Shown here in pieces: positions 27,700 to 35,969 of a stretch of DNA of 64,000 nt (position 1 is the first letter of the stretch; each line of letters begins with the position of its first letter). Source of the DNA: an uncultured Luminiphilus sp. (lineage in GTDB: Bacteria; Pseudomonadota; Gammaproteobacteria; Pseudomonadales; Halieaceae); assembly GCA_938084055.1 (NCBI GenBank), contig CALKDK010000009.1, positions 1-64,000 of the forward strand, given 5' to 3'. The notes under the pieces are model-generated. The model searched no databases. It saw only the letters and a list, made by a program, of their open reading frames with translations, and was not told the DNA's origin. The translations under genes and the position numbers were made by a program.

Positions 27700-28713
27700 T
27701 CAAACCTTTAACCTGTTCAACAATTCTTCCCGCAGACGTTGCGCCTCCTGCTGATCCATATCCCCCAGGCAACCCTGGGCATGAACCGGAATATGCGGCG
27801 TCGCTGCAGCGTCAAATACATAAAAATTCATCAGTGTCTGCCAGGCCCGGCGTTGTTCCTCCGGCAGATGGCGTATGGACAGGATGCCATGCAGAAGCAC
27901 ATTAAACGGCGAGCCAAAATGCTGCCCGTGATCCAACCACCAGTAATTCACCAATAAATTGCAATCGGACAGGGCTTGTACGTGATGCCACCACATGCTG
28001 GGAATAAAAATAGCATCACCCGGACCCAGCTCACACCCCTGTGAGACCGCTATGGCGTTGCGGAAACGCGGGAATTCCTGAAAATCCGGGTCTTCAAAAT
28101 CAACGAGGCTGATCGGCTGCCCGGAGGGGGTTCGATCGACGGGACCCACATACAGATTATCTATTTGATCGGTGGGAAAAAGCGTAAACCGGCGACGCCC
28201 GTAGACCACGCAGGCTACGTTGCTGGGAAAGTCATAATGGGCTGAGACCGTGGTTCGATTACCCAGCCAAAAATTAACCAGGGGATCTCCTGGAATGGCC
28301 AGGGAGTTGGCCTTGTCGAAACCGGGCAGCCAGCCATCAACCGGTGTGGATCCGACATAAATGGCCAGGGGGCTGCCATCCGGCGGCGCCTGCTGTTCCC
28401 GCAACCGGTTCACAATATCGACCAGAGGCGCACTGCCGCTGCGGAAATTGAAGCCATTGAAGGCTGTGTTGTAACCAAATCTACCGCTGGCATCCTCCGA
28501 CGCAACGTAGGCCGTCACCGGCTTGGCTGTCCAGAACTTGGAGAGGTAGCGTTCCAGCTGGTCGAGATCACCCTCGCCTTCGGGGATTGCCGGCCAATCG
28601 GCGACAAGACCCCGGAGCACCAAGGGCTCCTCGCGCTCGAAAACCCACGCGGGGATGGCGTCCGGTGCCACCCCGTCGATTTCCTCAACCGGCTTGGCCG
28701 CTGCCAGACTCAA
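27700..28713 (-). CDS. Cupin-like/JmjC-type Fe(II)/2-oxoglutarate hydroxylase
   Basis: A 337-residue cupin_8/JmjC-like protein. The double-stranded beta-helix iron site is visible as HYD (H159, D161) in TVSAHYDFPSN and a distal histidine in MWWHHVQAL (243 or 244); YGRRRFTLFP carries likely 2-oxoglutarate contacts. Relatives such as FIH hydroxylate side chains of proteins. In marine glycan loci this family occurs with SapC and halogenase-like genes, as it does here. It overlaps the sapC gene by four bases. Substrate is unknown; a protein target such as the TonB receptor or a partner is conceivable but unproven. Confidence 0.87.
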   Translation of the reverse strand: MSLAAAKPVEEIDGVAPDAIPAWVFEREEPLVLRGLVADWPAIPEGEGDLDQLERYLSKFWTAKPVTAYVASEDASGRFGYNTAFNGFNFRSGSAPLVDIVNRLREQQAPPDGSPLAIYVGSTPVDGWLPGFDKANSLAIPGDPLVNFWLGNRTTVSAHYDFPSNVACVVYGRRRFTLFPTDQIDNLYVGPVDRTPSGQPISLVDFEDPDFQEFPRFRNAIAVSQGCELGPGDAIFIPSMWWHHVQALSDCNLLVNYWWLDHGQHFGSPFNVLLHGILSIRHLPEEQRRAWQTLMNFYVFDAAATPHIPVHAQGCLGDMDQQEAQRLREELLNRLKV

Positions 28714-29435
28714 GAGGGGGAGACCCGGGCCTGCTCTTTGAGCTGAACCAGCCGACCCACGTTGGACAGCGAGGACAGCATCATGAACAGGGGCATTAAA
28801 AACCCCTTGGCGGATAAATCTCCCAGCACGTCACCCGGAAGCGCCCGGAAACGATCCTCATTGATTGCGGAAAAACCCAGCAACTGGTTTTTGGAGCCAT
28901 CCCGCAGGGTGATATCCATGGTAATAGACTCGACGAGCTCCAAATCCGCCAGTGCGGCAGTGAAGCGACGGGTGTGCTCTGCGCCCTCATGAATCTGCTC
29001 GAGGAGGTCGGCGGTGCGCTCCAAATACTCGGTCCTGCCTCCCAGAGGCTGAAAAACAGCCTCTCCCGACCCCTCATCTGTCACGCGGGGGTGCGACAGG
29101 TCAACACTCAGCAACCGGACCTCTTCACCATTGTCTGCCTGGTGCTGGCCAATCAGGAAGGGACCTTTACGCAGGAAGGCCGGGCGGCTCAGGGCAGTCC
29201 AGGTCGCGTCCTCAAGGAACAGGTTTTCGCCCGCCTCAAACCCCAGCAGGGCCACGGGAATCAGTCCGTCCTGCTCGGTAGCCTGCAGCAAAATGGGGAA
29301 ATCCGCCTGTAAGTCGCGAAACTCAAAAGTGTATGCAGGACAATTGTGAATCGCGTCTCCGAATTCGGCGCCATGGGCCTGGATAACGCGAAGGTCTTTG
29401 TGGTCAATATTGTTCAGAATCTGGAAATCACTCAT
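28710..29435 (-). CDS. SapC family protein
   Basis: A 241-residue cytoplasmic-looking protein (no signal peptide) that matches the SapC family pattern: YTFEFRDLQADFPILLQ near 38-54, LIPVALLGFEAGENLFL, RPAFLRKGPFLIG and a late GFSAINEDRFRALP. The name comes from Campylobacter S-layer gene clusters, but the biochemical role is not known. SapC genes in marine proteobacteria are almost always next to TonB receptors, cupin-like and halogenase-like genes; this locus keeps that set. It overlaps both neighbours by four bases, showing tight coupling. Confidence 0.88.
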   Translation of the reverse strand: MSDFQILNNIDHKDLRVIQAHGAEFGDAIHNCPAYTFEFRDLQADFPILLQATEQDGLIPVALLGFEAGENLFLEDATWTALSRPAFLRKGPFLIGQHQADNGEEVRLLSVDLSHPRVTDEGSGEAVFQPLGGRTEYLERTADLLEQIHEGAEHTRRFTAALADLELVESITMDITLRDGSKNQLLGFSAINEDRFRALPGDVLGDLSAKGFLMPLFMMLSSLSNVGRLVQLKEQARVSPS

Positions 29436-31018
29436 GCCGTCACCATTGCCGATTCATTATTGATACGCAGTGCGTTGAGCAATTGCCGATTCCCCGGCAT
29501 TGTGCGCTGCAACTTCAGCGCGCGCTCCCTGACACTGAACAGGATAGGATCGAGCTCTTTCAGAACTTCGTCACGGGTGGTACCACTGCCCAAACCCTGG
29601 GACTGCAAATGCCCGTTCATTCCCAGCCAAACATACTGATAGCTGGCCGCCGGAAATAATTCGTCGATCCTGGGAGTATCAAGGTGCCAAGGCGCCCTGA
29701 CCTGCCATAGGGCCAGTTTGTCACTCAACAATTGACTGATGCTATCGACGCTGCTGGCCGCACGCCAATACGCCGTGTCATGTCGCTCGCTGAGTACGTA
29801 GTGCAGTTGCAAAAACTCCTGAATACTGTCCCAGTGGCCCCGCATTTTTCTGTTGAATGCACGGGAACAGGGACCCATCAATGCGCGGCCCACGGGGAAG
29901 GAGTCTACCAGCGACGCAGCGGCCTGTTCGACCATGGCCAGGGCCGACGCTTCCAGAGGCTCGATAAACCCTGCTGACAGTCCCACGGCAACGCAATTAT
30001 TGATCCAAGGTGTAGTCCGGAATCCCGGCTTGAAGTTTAAGGTGCGAAAGGACAAGTCCGCTGCCCGCTCGGCACCGATATTTCCCGCCGCGTATTGCCT
30101 GAGACACTCGGTGGCGTCCTCTTCAGAAACAAAATCTGCGCAATGCACATAACCCACGCCACGCCGAGACTGAAGACCAATGTCCCAGATCCAACCAGCA
30201 GATTGCGCTGTGGATTGGGTGCAGGAATGAATCTCCTCGTCGGGTTCCCGGTACGGTATTTGTGTGACCACCGCACGATTATTTGGCAGTACGGCGGCCG
30301 CGTCGTGTAAGGGTGCACCAAGGTGCTCGCCAATCAGAAGTGCCCTGTGCCCCGAGCAGTCTATAAAGAAATCCCCGGACAACCGTTCGCCCGTGTCCAG
30401 CACGACAGCAGTCAGAAAACCATCGTCGCCGCATGAAACCCCCGTTACGTGGGCCTCTCTGTGACAGACGTTAAAGCGGGTGATACTGTGCTGCCGCAGC
30501 AAAGCAGCAAACTTCACCGCATCGACGTGATAACCATAATTGAGGGCAAACGCATAGTCAGGAGTGTCGTGGGTCTTCGGAGCCTGATAGCCACTCGCTA
30601 TCAGACCCTGTGGCGTCACCATTTCGTGAAAAGGCTTTTCGATACCACCCCGACGCCAGCATTCAGCAAGGTTTTTTGACGCATATTCTGGCGGCAGGCT
30701 GAAAGGATGCAGATACACATCATCGTCATTTCCAGTGCGCCACCCGCGAAAAAGGGTCCCCTGTTTCAGGCTCGCGTCACATTCCGCCAATAATTGGCGC
30801 TCACTCAGTCCGATAGCCTGAAGCGTGGCCTTCATTGAGGGCCAGGTTCCCTCGCCAACACCGACGGTAGGCACAGCGGGCGACTCCACCAACGTAATGT
30901 CGAAACTGCGGTCGGCCATGGCACCCAGTCGGGCGGCCATCAGCCACCCTGCAGTACCGCCACCCACAATCACAATGTGTCGGGTCTCCATCATCAGATC
31001 GCTGCTCTTGAGCTCCAT
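29432..31018 (-). CDS. Flavin-dependent tryptophan-halogenase-like protein (copy 2)
   Basis: A 528-residue paralogue of the other halogenase-like protein in this locus. FAD-binding GGGTAGWLMAARLGA, VPTVGVGEGTWPS and GFIEPLEASA are present, and a lysine occurs in SLKQGTLFRGW at the expected place. The signature WxWxIP, however, is WIWDIG, with Pro replaced by Gly, so activity or access to the flavin tunnel may differ. The frame starts with MELKSSDLM; the ATG at residue 10 (METRHIV) is an equally likely start. It sits just after the terminator hairpin that follows the TonB receptor and overlaps sapC by four bases. Confidence 0.88.
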   Translation of the reverse strand: MELKSSDLMMETRHIVIVGGGTAGWLMAARLGAMADRSFDITLVESPAVPTVGVGEGTWPSMKATLQAIGLSERQLLAECDASLKQGTLFRGWRTGNDDDVYLHPFSLPPEYASKNLAECWRRGGIEKPFHEMVTPQGLIASGYQAPKTHDTPDYAFALNYGYHVDAVKFAALLRQHSITRFNVCHREAHVTGVSCGDDGFLTAVVLDTGERLSGDFFIDCSGHRALLIGEHLGAPLHDAAAVLPNNRAVVTQIPYREPDEEIHSCTQSTAQSAGWIWDIGLQSRRGVGYVHCADFVSEEDATECLRQYAAGNIGAERAADLSFRTLNFKPGFRTTPWINNCVAVGLSAGFIEPLEASALAMVEQAAASLVDSFPVGRALMGPCSRAFNRKMRGHWDSIQEFLQLHYVLSERHDTAYWRAASSVDSISQLLSDKLALWQVRAPWHLDTPRIDELFPAASYQYVWLGMNGHLQSQGLGSGTTRDEVLKELDPILFSVRERALKLQRTMPGNRQLLNALRINNESAMVTA

Positions 31019-31052
31019 ATTAACCGTTGGATTTTAACGCTCTTTAAACGAC

Positions 31053-31078
31053 AAAAAGCTGCCCTGAGGCAGCTTTTT
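31053..31078. terminator. Bidirectional intrinsic terminator downstream of the TonB receptor gene
   Basis: A perfect 11-bp inverted repeat, AAAAAGCTGCC / GGCAGCTTTTT, around the tetraloop CTGA. The A-run on one side becomes a T-run on either strand. It lies between the receptor stop (31098) and the next gene of the same strand (starts 31018), so it should end most receptor transcripts and let only partial read-through into halogenase, sapC and cupin genes. Confidence 0.88.
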
Positions 31079-31097
31079 GGCGTGTTCCCATCCTGTA

Positions 31098-34085
31098 TCA
31101 GAAGGTATAACGCACACCTACATTGTAGCGAGCACCCTGCTGACCGACAAACAGGGGCTGGGATTTGCTCCTGCCGTAGACATAGGTCGTCTCGTCTGTG
31201 ATGTTAATGGCATCTGCAAAGATAATCAGGTTATCCGTGGCGTTGAATTGCGCGCCAATATCCCACTGCTCATACTCAGCAACGAAGGTCGGTGGTATGC
31301 CACCGACATTAGCTTGCCCAGTGCCAGCCAGGAAATCATCCCGCCAGTTGTAGGCCACACGGATCGAGAATCGATCATTCTCATAGAAACCAATGAGGTT
31401 CGCAGAGTCGCCGATACCTGACACGACAAACTGCTGGGTCAGGTCGGTCACGTCATAATCCGTGTCCGATTCCACCAGGGTAGCGTTGGCGATAAAACCG
31501 AAGCCGGTTTGACCGAAGGTGTGCTGGAGGTTGACCTCCCAGCCATCAACGGTGTCGTCGTCCTGGTTGATGGGCGCTATCACGGCAAAGTTTGCCAGCG
31601 CATCGCCGGACTGGCCCGTGATCGTGCCATTGGCAGCGTCAACACCGGGTGAGCCCGCCTTGTTCTCAAGAATCCAGTCATAGAGCTCACCCGAGGTAGC
31701 CGCCGACCCCAGCGCCGCACGCGCCTCGTCGGCATAAGCACCCTGACCCGGGTGGGGCAGGTCAAACAGAGTCTCGTTGAACTCGGCAAAACTGATGAAG
31801 TTCGTGACGTCCTTGGTGAAATAGCCAACCGAGAAATAGCTGGCCTCGGCGTAGTACCACTCGAAGGAGAGGTCGATATTGTCCGACTCAAAAGGCTTCA
31901 GATTGGGGTTGCCACGAGAACCATTACCCCCATCGATCCGCAGTAGCTGATCAATGGTCTGGCCACCCTGAATATCCCTGTAATTGGGCCGGGTCATCGT
32001 CTTACTGTATGAAAAGCGAGCTACGATATCGTCAGTCAAGCCCAGCTTAACATCGAGGTTTGGCAGGACATTGTCATAACTTCCGGATAACTCGGTGAAA
32101 TCACCGGAACCGGGTACTGCACTGAACTCGTTGCCACCGACCCAATCGACACGCTCGTAACTTGGCGCCAGTGCCTGGGAATCCACATCGGTCTCTTCGT
32201 AGCGCACTCCAAGCCGGATATCGACGGGCATCGCGCCGAGATCGAAGCCCATATTGACCTGAAGATAAGCCGCAAGCTGTTCCTCGGTCGTGCGACGGTC
32301 AGCGCTGTAATTGCTGGACGCACACAGCCCAGTGCCGCAATCACCCATATCAGGGACGAAGAACGTATCAGCCTCACCACTGGCCATCAGCTGCTCAGTG
32401 CGCGCAATGAGCGCTGGCATGTCATAGGCGTAATAGCTGGTCACAAGATCCGGGTCATTGCCGCCGGAAACGTCATCGAAGCGCCCTGCGGCGGAGACCT
32501 CGGTCATGAGGTCGGCAATGGCGCCCGGCTGGGAGACCCCACCCCAGGCGTCTCGCTGGACGACCGAACTGGCAGAGCGGTTGTTGACCTCGGTAAACTC
32601 CACGCCAAAGTCAATGCTTTTGACCACGCCTTCCGGATTGAAATCAAAGCTTCCAGCCAGTCGTGCCTGCTCGATCTCCATCCTGGCGTAGTCATTGGCA
32701 AAGACACTACCCGTGACGATCATATCGTCGGGGGTCAGCGGGTTGGAAAGATCCAGCGCAAGTACCGGCAGCTCTCCGCGATCAAAGAAGGTGGTGGTCT
32801 TGTCACGGGAAAATGCGGCGATAGACAGCAGGGAGGAGCTTCCGAACTCGCTGTCGGGACGCTGCTCTGCACTGGAGTCATGATAATCAAACATCAGGGA
32901 CAGGCGATCTGTCACATCCCAAACCAGGTTGAAACCCAGCGATTTGTTTTCGGCAACAGTGGCATCACTTCCGGCACCCATGGCGAAATCACCGCCTCCG
33001 CCATTGTATTCAGCATAGGTTGTCGGCGAGGCATTACTGTTGTTGCCGTCCCAGACGGTTTCCTGGCCGCCAAAGTTGTACCACGCCGAATAGTTTGTGA
33101 AGGTCCGCTCCAGCTCCACCTCCGAGTAGGTGTAATCGACCGTCGCCGTGATGCGTTCAGAGGGCGCCCACTGCATGGTGAGCTGGCCATTGGTGCGCAC
33201 GCGGTCCCACTCGGCAAACTCGTATCCGGTGTTCTGTGGCACCGAGTAACGCTCGTCAGAACTGGTGGGTCGGTTCTGCTGGGTGGTTAGGTCATAAGGA
33301 ATACCACCCCATTCCGAGGGCCGCGCACTGCACCAGCAGTTGTCGACGTCTCCGGCAAAGCTGCGCCAACCGCCCACCGAGGCAGTGGCAGCGCCATTGT
33401 TACGCTCCTGGCGAACGGCGCTAAGCGAAATGCCTACGGTGTCATCCAAAAACGTATTGGAAACCAGCAGCGAGACTTCCGGGGTAAAATCGTCTCCCTC
33501 CTCGGTCGACGTGTCATGCATCGCGGACGCAGCTACCGTAGCGTTGAAACCCGGGCTCTCAAGTGGACGCGTTGTTACAATATTGATGGTGGAACCAATG
33601 CCGCCGGTGGGCACATCTGCCTTGCCGCTCTTGTACACCTCAACCCTGGACACACCTTCAACGGCAAGATTGCTGAAATCGAAAGATCGGCTATCGCCCC
33701 CGGTAGTGGGCATTTGGCGCCCGTTCAGGGTCACCAGGTTGAATGCCGGGCCAAAGCCGCGCACCGTAACGTACTGGCCCTCACCTCGGGTCCTGTCAAT
33801 CGCGACCCCGGTGACACGCTGCAGGGCTTCAGCCAGGTTGGTATCGGGAAATGCCCCGATATCCTCAGCGGTAATGGCATCGACAACGCCGGCGTTGTCG
33901 CGCTTGATGTCTGCGGATTTTTGCAGACTCTGGCGAATTCCGGTGACAATCACTTCCTCCATCCCGGATGCAGACTCATTACTGGAAATTTGATCGGGTT
34001 CTGTTTGCGCGACGCTCAGCTGGGAGGATATGGCTAGGGCGACACCCATAGCCATGGGTGCTTTCAAGAAGGCTCGAGTCTTCAT
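31098..34085 (-). CDS. TonB-dependent outer membrane receptor
   Basis: A 995-residue outer membrane transporter. A signal peptide (residues 1 to about 26, ending SVAQ) is followed by the plug domain with EEVIVTGIRQSLQKSADIK, AITAEDIGAFPDTNLAEAL and VRGFGPAFNLVTLNGRQMP, the pattern of the Xanthomonas/Caulobacter TonB receptor group used for sugars. The chain ends in an aromatic beta-strand (YNVGVRYTF), as barrel proteins do. It is the first gene of the glycan locus and probably imports beta-glucan oligosaccharides. No SusD partner is present, as expected in proteobacteria. An AGGGAAA ribosome site precedes the ATG. Confidence 0.95.
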   Translation of the reverse strand: MKTRAFLKAPMAMGVALAISSQLSVAQTEPDQISSNESASGMEEVIVTGIRQSLQKSADIKRDNAGVVDAITAEDIGAFPDTNLAEALQRVTGVAIDRTRGEGQYVTVRGFGPAFNLVTLNGRQMPTTGGDSRSFDFSNLAVEGVSRVEVYKSGKADVPTGGIGSTINIVTTRPLESPGFNATVAASAMHDTSTEEGDDFTPEVSLLVSNTFLDDTVGISLSAVRQERNNGAATASVGGWRSFAGDVDNCWCSARPSEWGGIPYDLTTQQNRPTSSDERYSVPQNTGYEFAEWDRVRTNGQLTMQWAPSERITATVDYTYSEVELERTFTNYSAWYNFGGQETVWDGNNSNASPTTYAEYNGGGGDFAMGAGSDATVAENKSLGFNLVWDVTDRLSLMFDYHDSSAEQRPDSEFGSSSLLSIAAFSRDKTTTFFDRGELPVLALDLSNPLTPDDMIVTGSVFANDYARMEIEQARLAGSFDFNPEGVVKSIDFGVEFTEVNNRSASSVVQRDAWGGVSQPGAIADLMTEVSAAGRFDDVSGGNDPDLVTSYYAYDMPALIARTEQLMASGEADTFFVPDMGDCGTGLCASSNYSADRRTTEEQLAAYLQVNMGFDLGAMPVDIRLGVRYEETDVDSQALAPSYERVDWVGGNEFSAVPGSGDFTELSGSYDNVLPNLDVKLGLTDDIVARFSYSKTMTRPNYRDIQGGQTIDQLLRIDGGNGSRGNPNLKPFESDNIDLSFEWYYAEASYFSVGYFTKDVTNFISFAEFNETLFDLPHPGQGAYADEARAALGSAATSGELYDWILENKAGSPGVDAANGTITGQSGDALANFAVIAPINQDDDTVDGWEVNLQHTFGQTGFGFIANATLVESDTDYDVTDLTQQFVVSGIGDSANLIGFYENDRFSIRVAYNWRDDFLAGTGQANVGGIPPTFVAEYEQWDIGAQFNATDNLIIFADAINITDETTYVYGRSKSQPLFVGQQGARYNVGVRYTF

Positions 34086-34388
34086 AGTGTTTTAAAGTTT
34101 CCCTGATATGGATTATTTTTAATTTCTATGTAACTAAACTACACCCGCGCCGCGCCTCTGCAACGGCGTATACGATGAGTGGGACTGGACAGGGGATAAA
34201 GCGGTCGCCGCGCAGCCGAGGCTGGTTTTCAACCGAGCGAGCGTCAGGGACCTCGGCGAGACAAGGCCTTGAATCCACATCTGCCCCGGTGCTGGAATGC
34301 CCGACAGGCTGGCTCGACGGGCACACTCCGCGCCGAGGAGGCACAACCGGCTAGCTGAAGGGGCTGTTACCCCCGGGTAGCTGGTCCG
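34086..34388. promoter_or_regulatory. Leader and probable promoter region of the TonB receptor gene
   Basis: About 300 bases between the receptor start and the upstream membrane protein gene. The final 80 bases before the receptor are AT-rich in a GC-rich setting (34086-34140), the likely place for its promoter. I see no clear -35/-10 pair, riboswitch or operator, and no open frame with a ribosome site. Confidence 0.4.
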
Positions 34389-35366
34389 TCAGGTTTTTTT
34401 GAAAATTTCTCCATACATCACCGTGTCCAAAGGGATTCGAGCGCTGAGGACATGGAGCGTTATAAAGTGCACCAGTGGATTACCGGTGACCACCGTGAAG
34501 GTAGCCTTGCCCATGCCCACCAATGTTTGTGTCATGACGATGTAGGTAAAGCTGAGCCCACCCAGCTCCCAGTTCCTGTAATCCACACCGGGGTCAAACA
34601 GGCTAAACAGAGCATAAAAAAGGCCTGCCAGTAGTATGACCGTGAGCTTGTTCTCAAAGAGAATCATCAGGCGTGGAATCAGCATGACATGCATCAACAC
34701 CACGACGGGCAAGCCGGCGCCCAGTGTATTCACCAGTATGCCGCTCGGGATACCCACCCAATAGGTTTCCGGAGGCAGGCCAATGAAATTGGCACCCGTC
34801 GCTATAGGGCCAAAAAAGTCGATGCACCAATAGGCAACAATGATCCAGAGGTCGCGCCGCCACTGGAGAGAGCCCAGCAGCCTCGACCACGTAAAGGAAC
34901 TCCGCGCCAACCAGATCGACGGGGCCACGATGTAGAGGATTGCGTTCGTGCCCACCCAATACCAAACGTCGGCCACACCCTGCGGCCCACTCTCATAGGT
35001 ATCAGGACCGGGGAAGTGCAACCCCATGCCGCCAAAATGACCCACCAACCACTGGGTTGCGATGAGGTAGACAAAAAGACAGACAACCTCCCGACCCGCA
35101 CGGTCTTCGCGCACCCCATAGATTTCCCGCCAGGCGATCGGAGCACGATTGCGGGTGAGGTAGCCCAGCAGAAACACCGACACCATGAGCACCGGCAGGT
35201 ACATGGTAACCAGGCTGGTCAGGGCATTGACCGCAATGGGCGGGGTATCAGCGGCGTCCAGTTCCAGCCAGAAAAACACACCTGTGCAGGCGCACCAGAT
35301 CAGGCCGCCAACAAGGAGCCACAGCGACGCTGCGGGCGCCAGGGGATTGACGAGATTTGGCCTCAT
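34389..35366 (-). CDS. Polytopic membrane protein, possibly CPBP-like
   Basis: A 325-residue inner membrane protein with about eight hydrophobic helices (near 12-35, 45-68, 93-112, 132-152, 172-195, 205-238, 245-262 and 275-312). The ending GNPLVHFITLHVLSARIPLDT recalls the last motif of CPBP intramembrane protease-like proteins, but the EExxxR motif that marks active CPBP members is not visible. I do not assign a function. It begins 14 bases after the MarR-type gene and is likely cotranscribed with it, so it could be the regulated target. Confidence 0.6.
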   Translation of the reverse strand: MRPNLVNPLAPAASLWLLVGGLIWCACTGVFFWLELDAADTPPIAVNALTSLVTMYLPVLMVSVFLLGYLTRNRAPIAWREIYGVREDRAGREVVCLFVYLIATQWLVGHFGGMGLHFPGPDTYESGPQGVADVWYWVGTNAILYIVAPSIWLARSSFTWSRLLGSLQWRRDLWIIVAYWCIDFFGPIATGANFIGLPPETYWVGIPSGILVNTLGAGLPVVVLMHVMLIPRLMILFENKLTVILLAGLFYALFSLFDPGVDYRNWELGGLSFTYIVMTQTLVGMGKATFTVVTGNPLVHFITLHVLSARIPLDTVMYGEIFKKT

Positions 35367-35380
35367 TCACGGCTACTCTG

Positions 35381-35836
35381 TTATGAAATCGGCAGGCACG
35401 CCTGTACCGTAGCCAGGTCTCTGAGAAGCCGGGTAACCCCCGTCCCGCCCAGGGCTTCCTGAATAGGCCGGAGGGCAGGCTCAAGGGCCCGCATTTTTGC
35501 TTCGAACAACTCGGTCCCCTGCACCGTCAGCCCAATCGATTTTGAGCGGGCATCCTCCTGCAGGGTAGCCACCTGAACCAGCCCGGCCAGCCTCAGCCTC
35601 GCAATCATCTGGCTCATGGAGGGTGCAGACACAGAAAAAGCATGCATCAGCTGGGAGGCCGTTTGCGGGCCAAGGAAATGCAGTCGGTTTATAACGGCAA
35701 ACTGCTGTGGGGTGACTGACTGCTTGGTTTCGTCGATTAAATACTTCGCGAGTCCGCGCTGCGCATTCTCACTGATCATCCAGATAAGGCGCATGACCTT
35801 GTAGGCATCTTCATGGTTCGTTGCTTGTCCCCGCAT
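35381..35836 (-). CDS. MarR-family transcriptional regulator
   Basis: A 151-residue winged-helix regulator of typical MarR length. Dimerisation helix MRLIWMISENAQRGLAKYL is at the N-terminus; the recognition region FLGPQTASQLMHAFSVSAPSMSQM then IARLRLAGLV is followed by a wing containing ATLQEDARSKSIGLT with the conserved Asp-x-Arg. Such proteins repress nearby genes and are released by small phenolic or stress ligands. A perfect palindrome lies five bases upstream of its ATG, suggesting autoregulation. It is cotranscribed with the membrane protein gene and divergent from ettA. Confidence 0.92.
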   Translation of the reverse strand: MRGQATNHEDAYKVMRLIWMISENAQRGLAKYLIDETKQSVTPQQFAVINRLHFLGPQTASQLMHAFSVSAPSMSQMIARLRLAGLVQVATLQEDARSKSIGLTVQGTELFEAKMRALEPALRPIQEALGGTGVTRLLRDLATVQACLPIS

Positions 35837-35840
35837 TTAC

Positions 35841-35853
35841 TTAGGCTGCCTAA
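35841..35853. promoter_or_regulatory. Palindromic operator-like site, probable MarR-type binding site
   Basis: TTAGGCTGCCTAA is a perfect 13-bp palindrome (TTAGGC, T, GCCTAA) just upstream of the MarR-type start codon and within the divergent marR/ettA promoter region. TTAG-N-CTAA palindromes of this kind are common MarR-family operators. Binding here would block translation or transcription of the regulator itself. Confidence 0.65.
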
Positions 35854-35912
35854 CAAAATTGCAAAAATCAACCCTCAGTATTCTGCATACTGGCACCGGT
35901 AGTGGTTTAGAA

Positions 35913-35942
35913 TTGTGGCAACCCGGCACGCGTCGATATTTT
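35913..35942 (+). promoter_or_regulatory. Possible sigma-70 promoter of ettA
   Basis: TTGTGG at 35913-35918 and TATTTT at 35937-35942, 18 bases apart, upstream of the ettA start codon at 35970. Both boxes have three or four matches to the sigma-70 consensus, so this is only a suggestion. Confidence 0.3.
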
Positions 35943-35969
35943 TCTTTAATTGGTACCGTTGGTAGCTTT

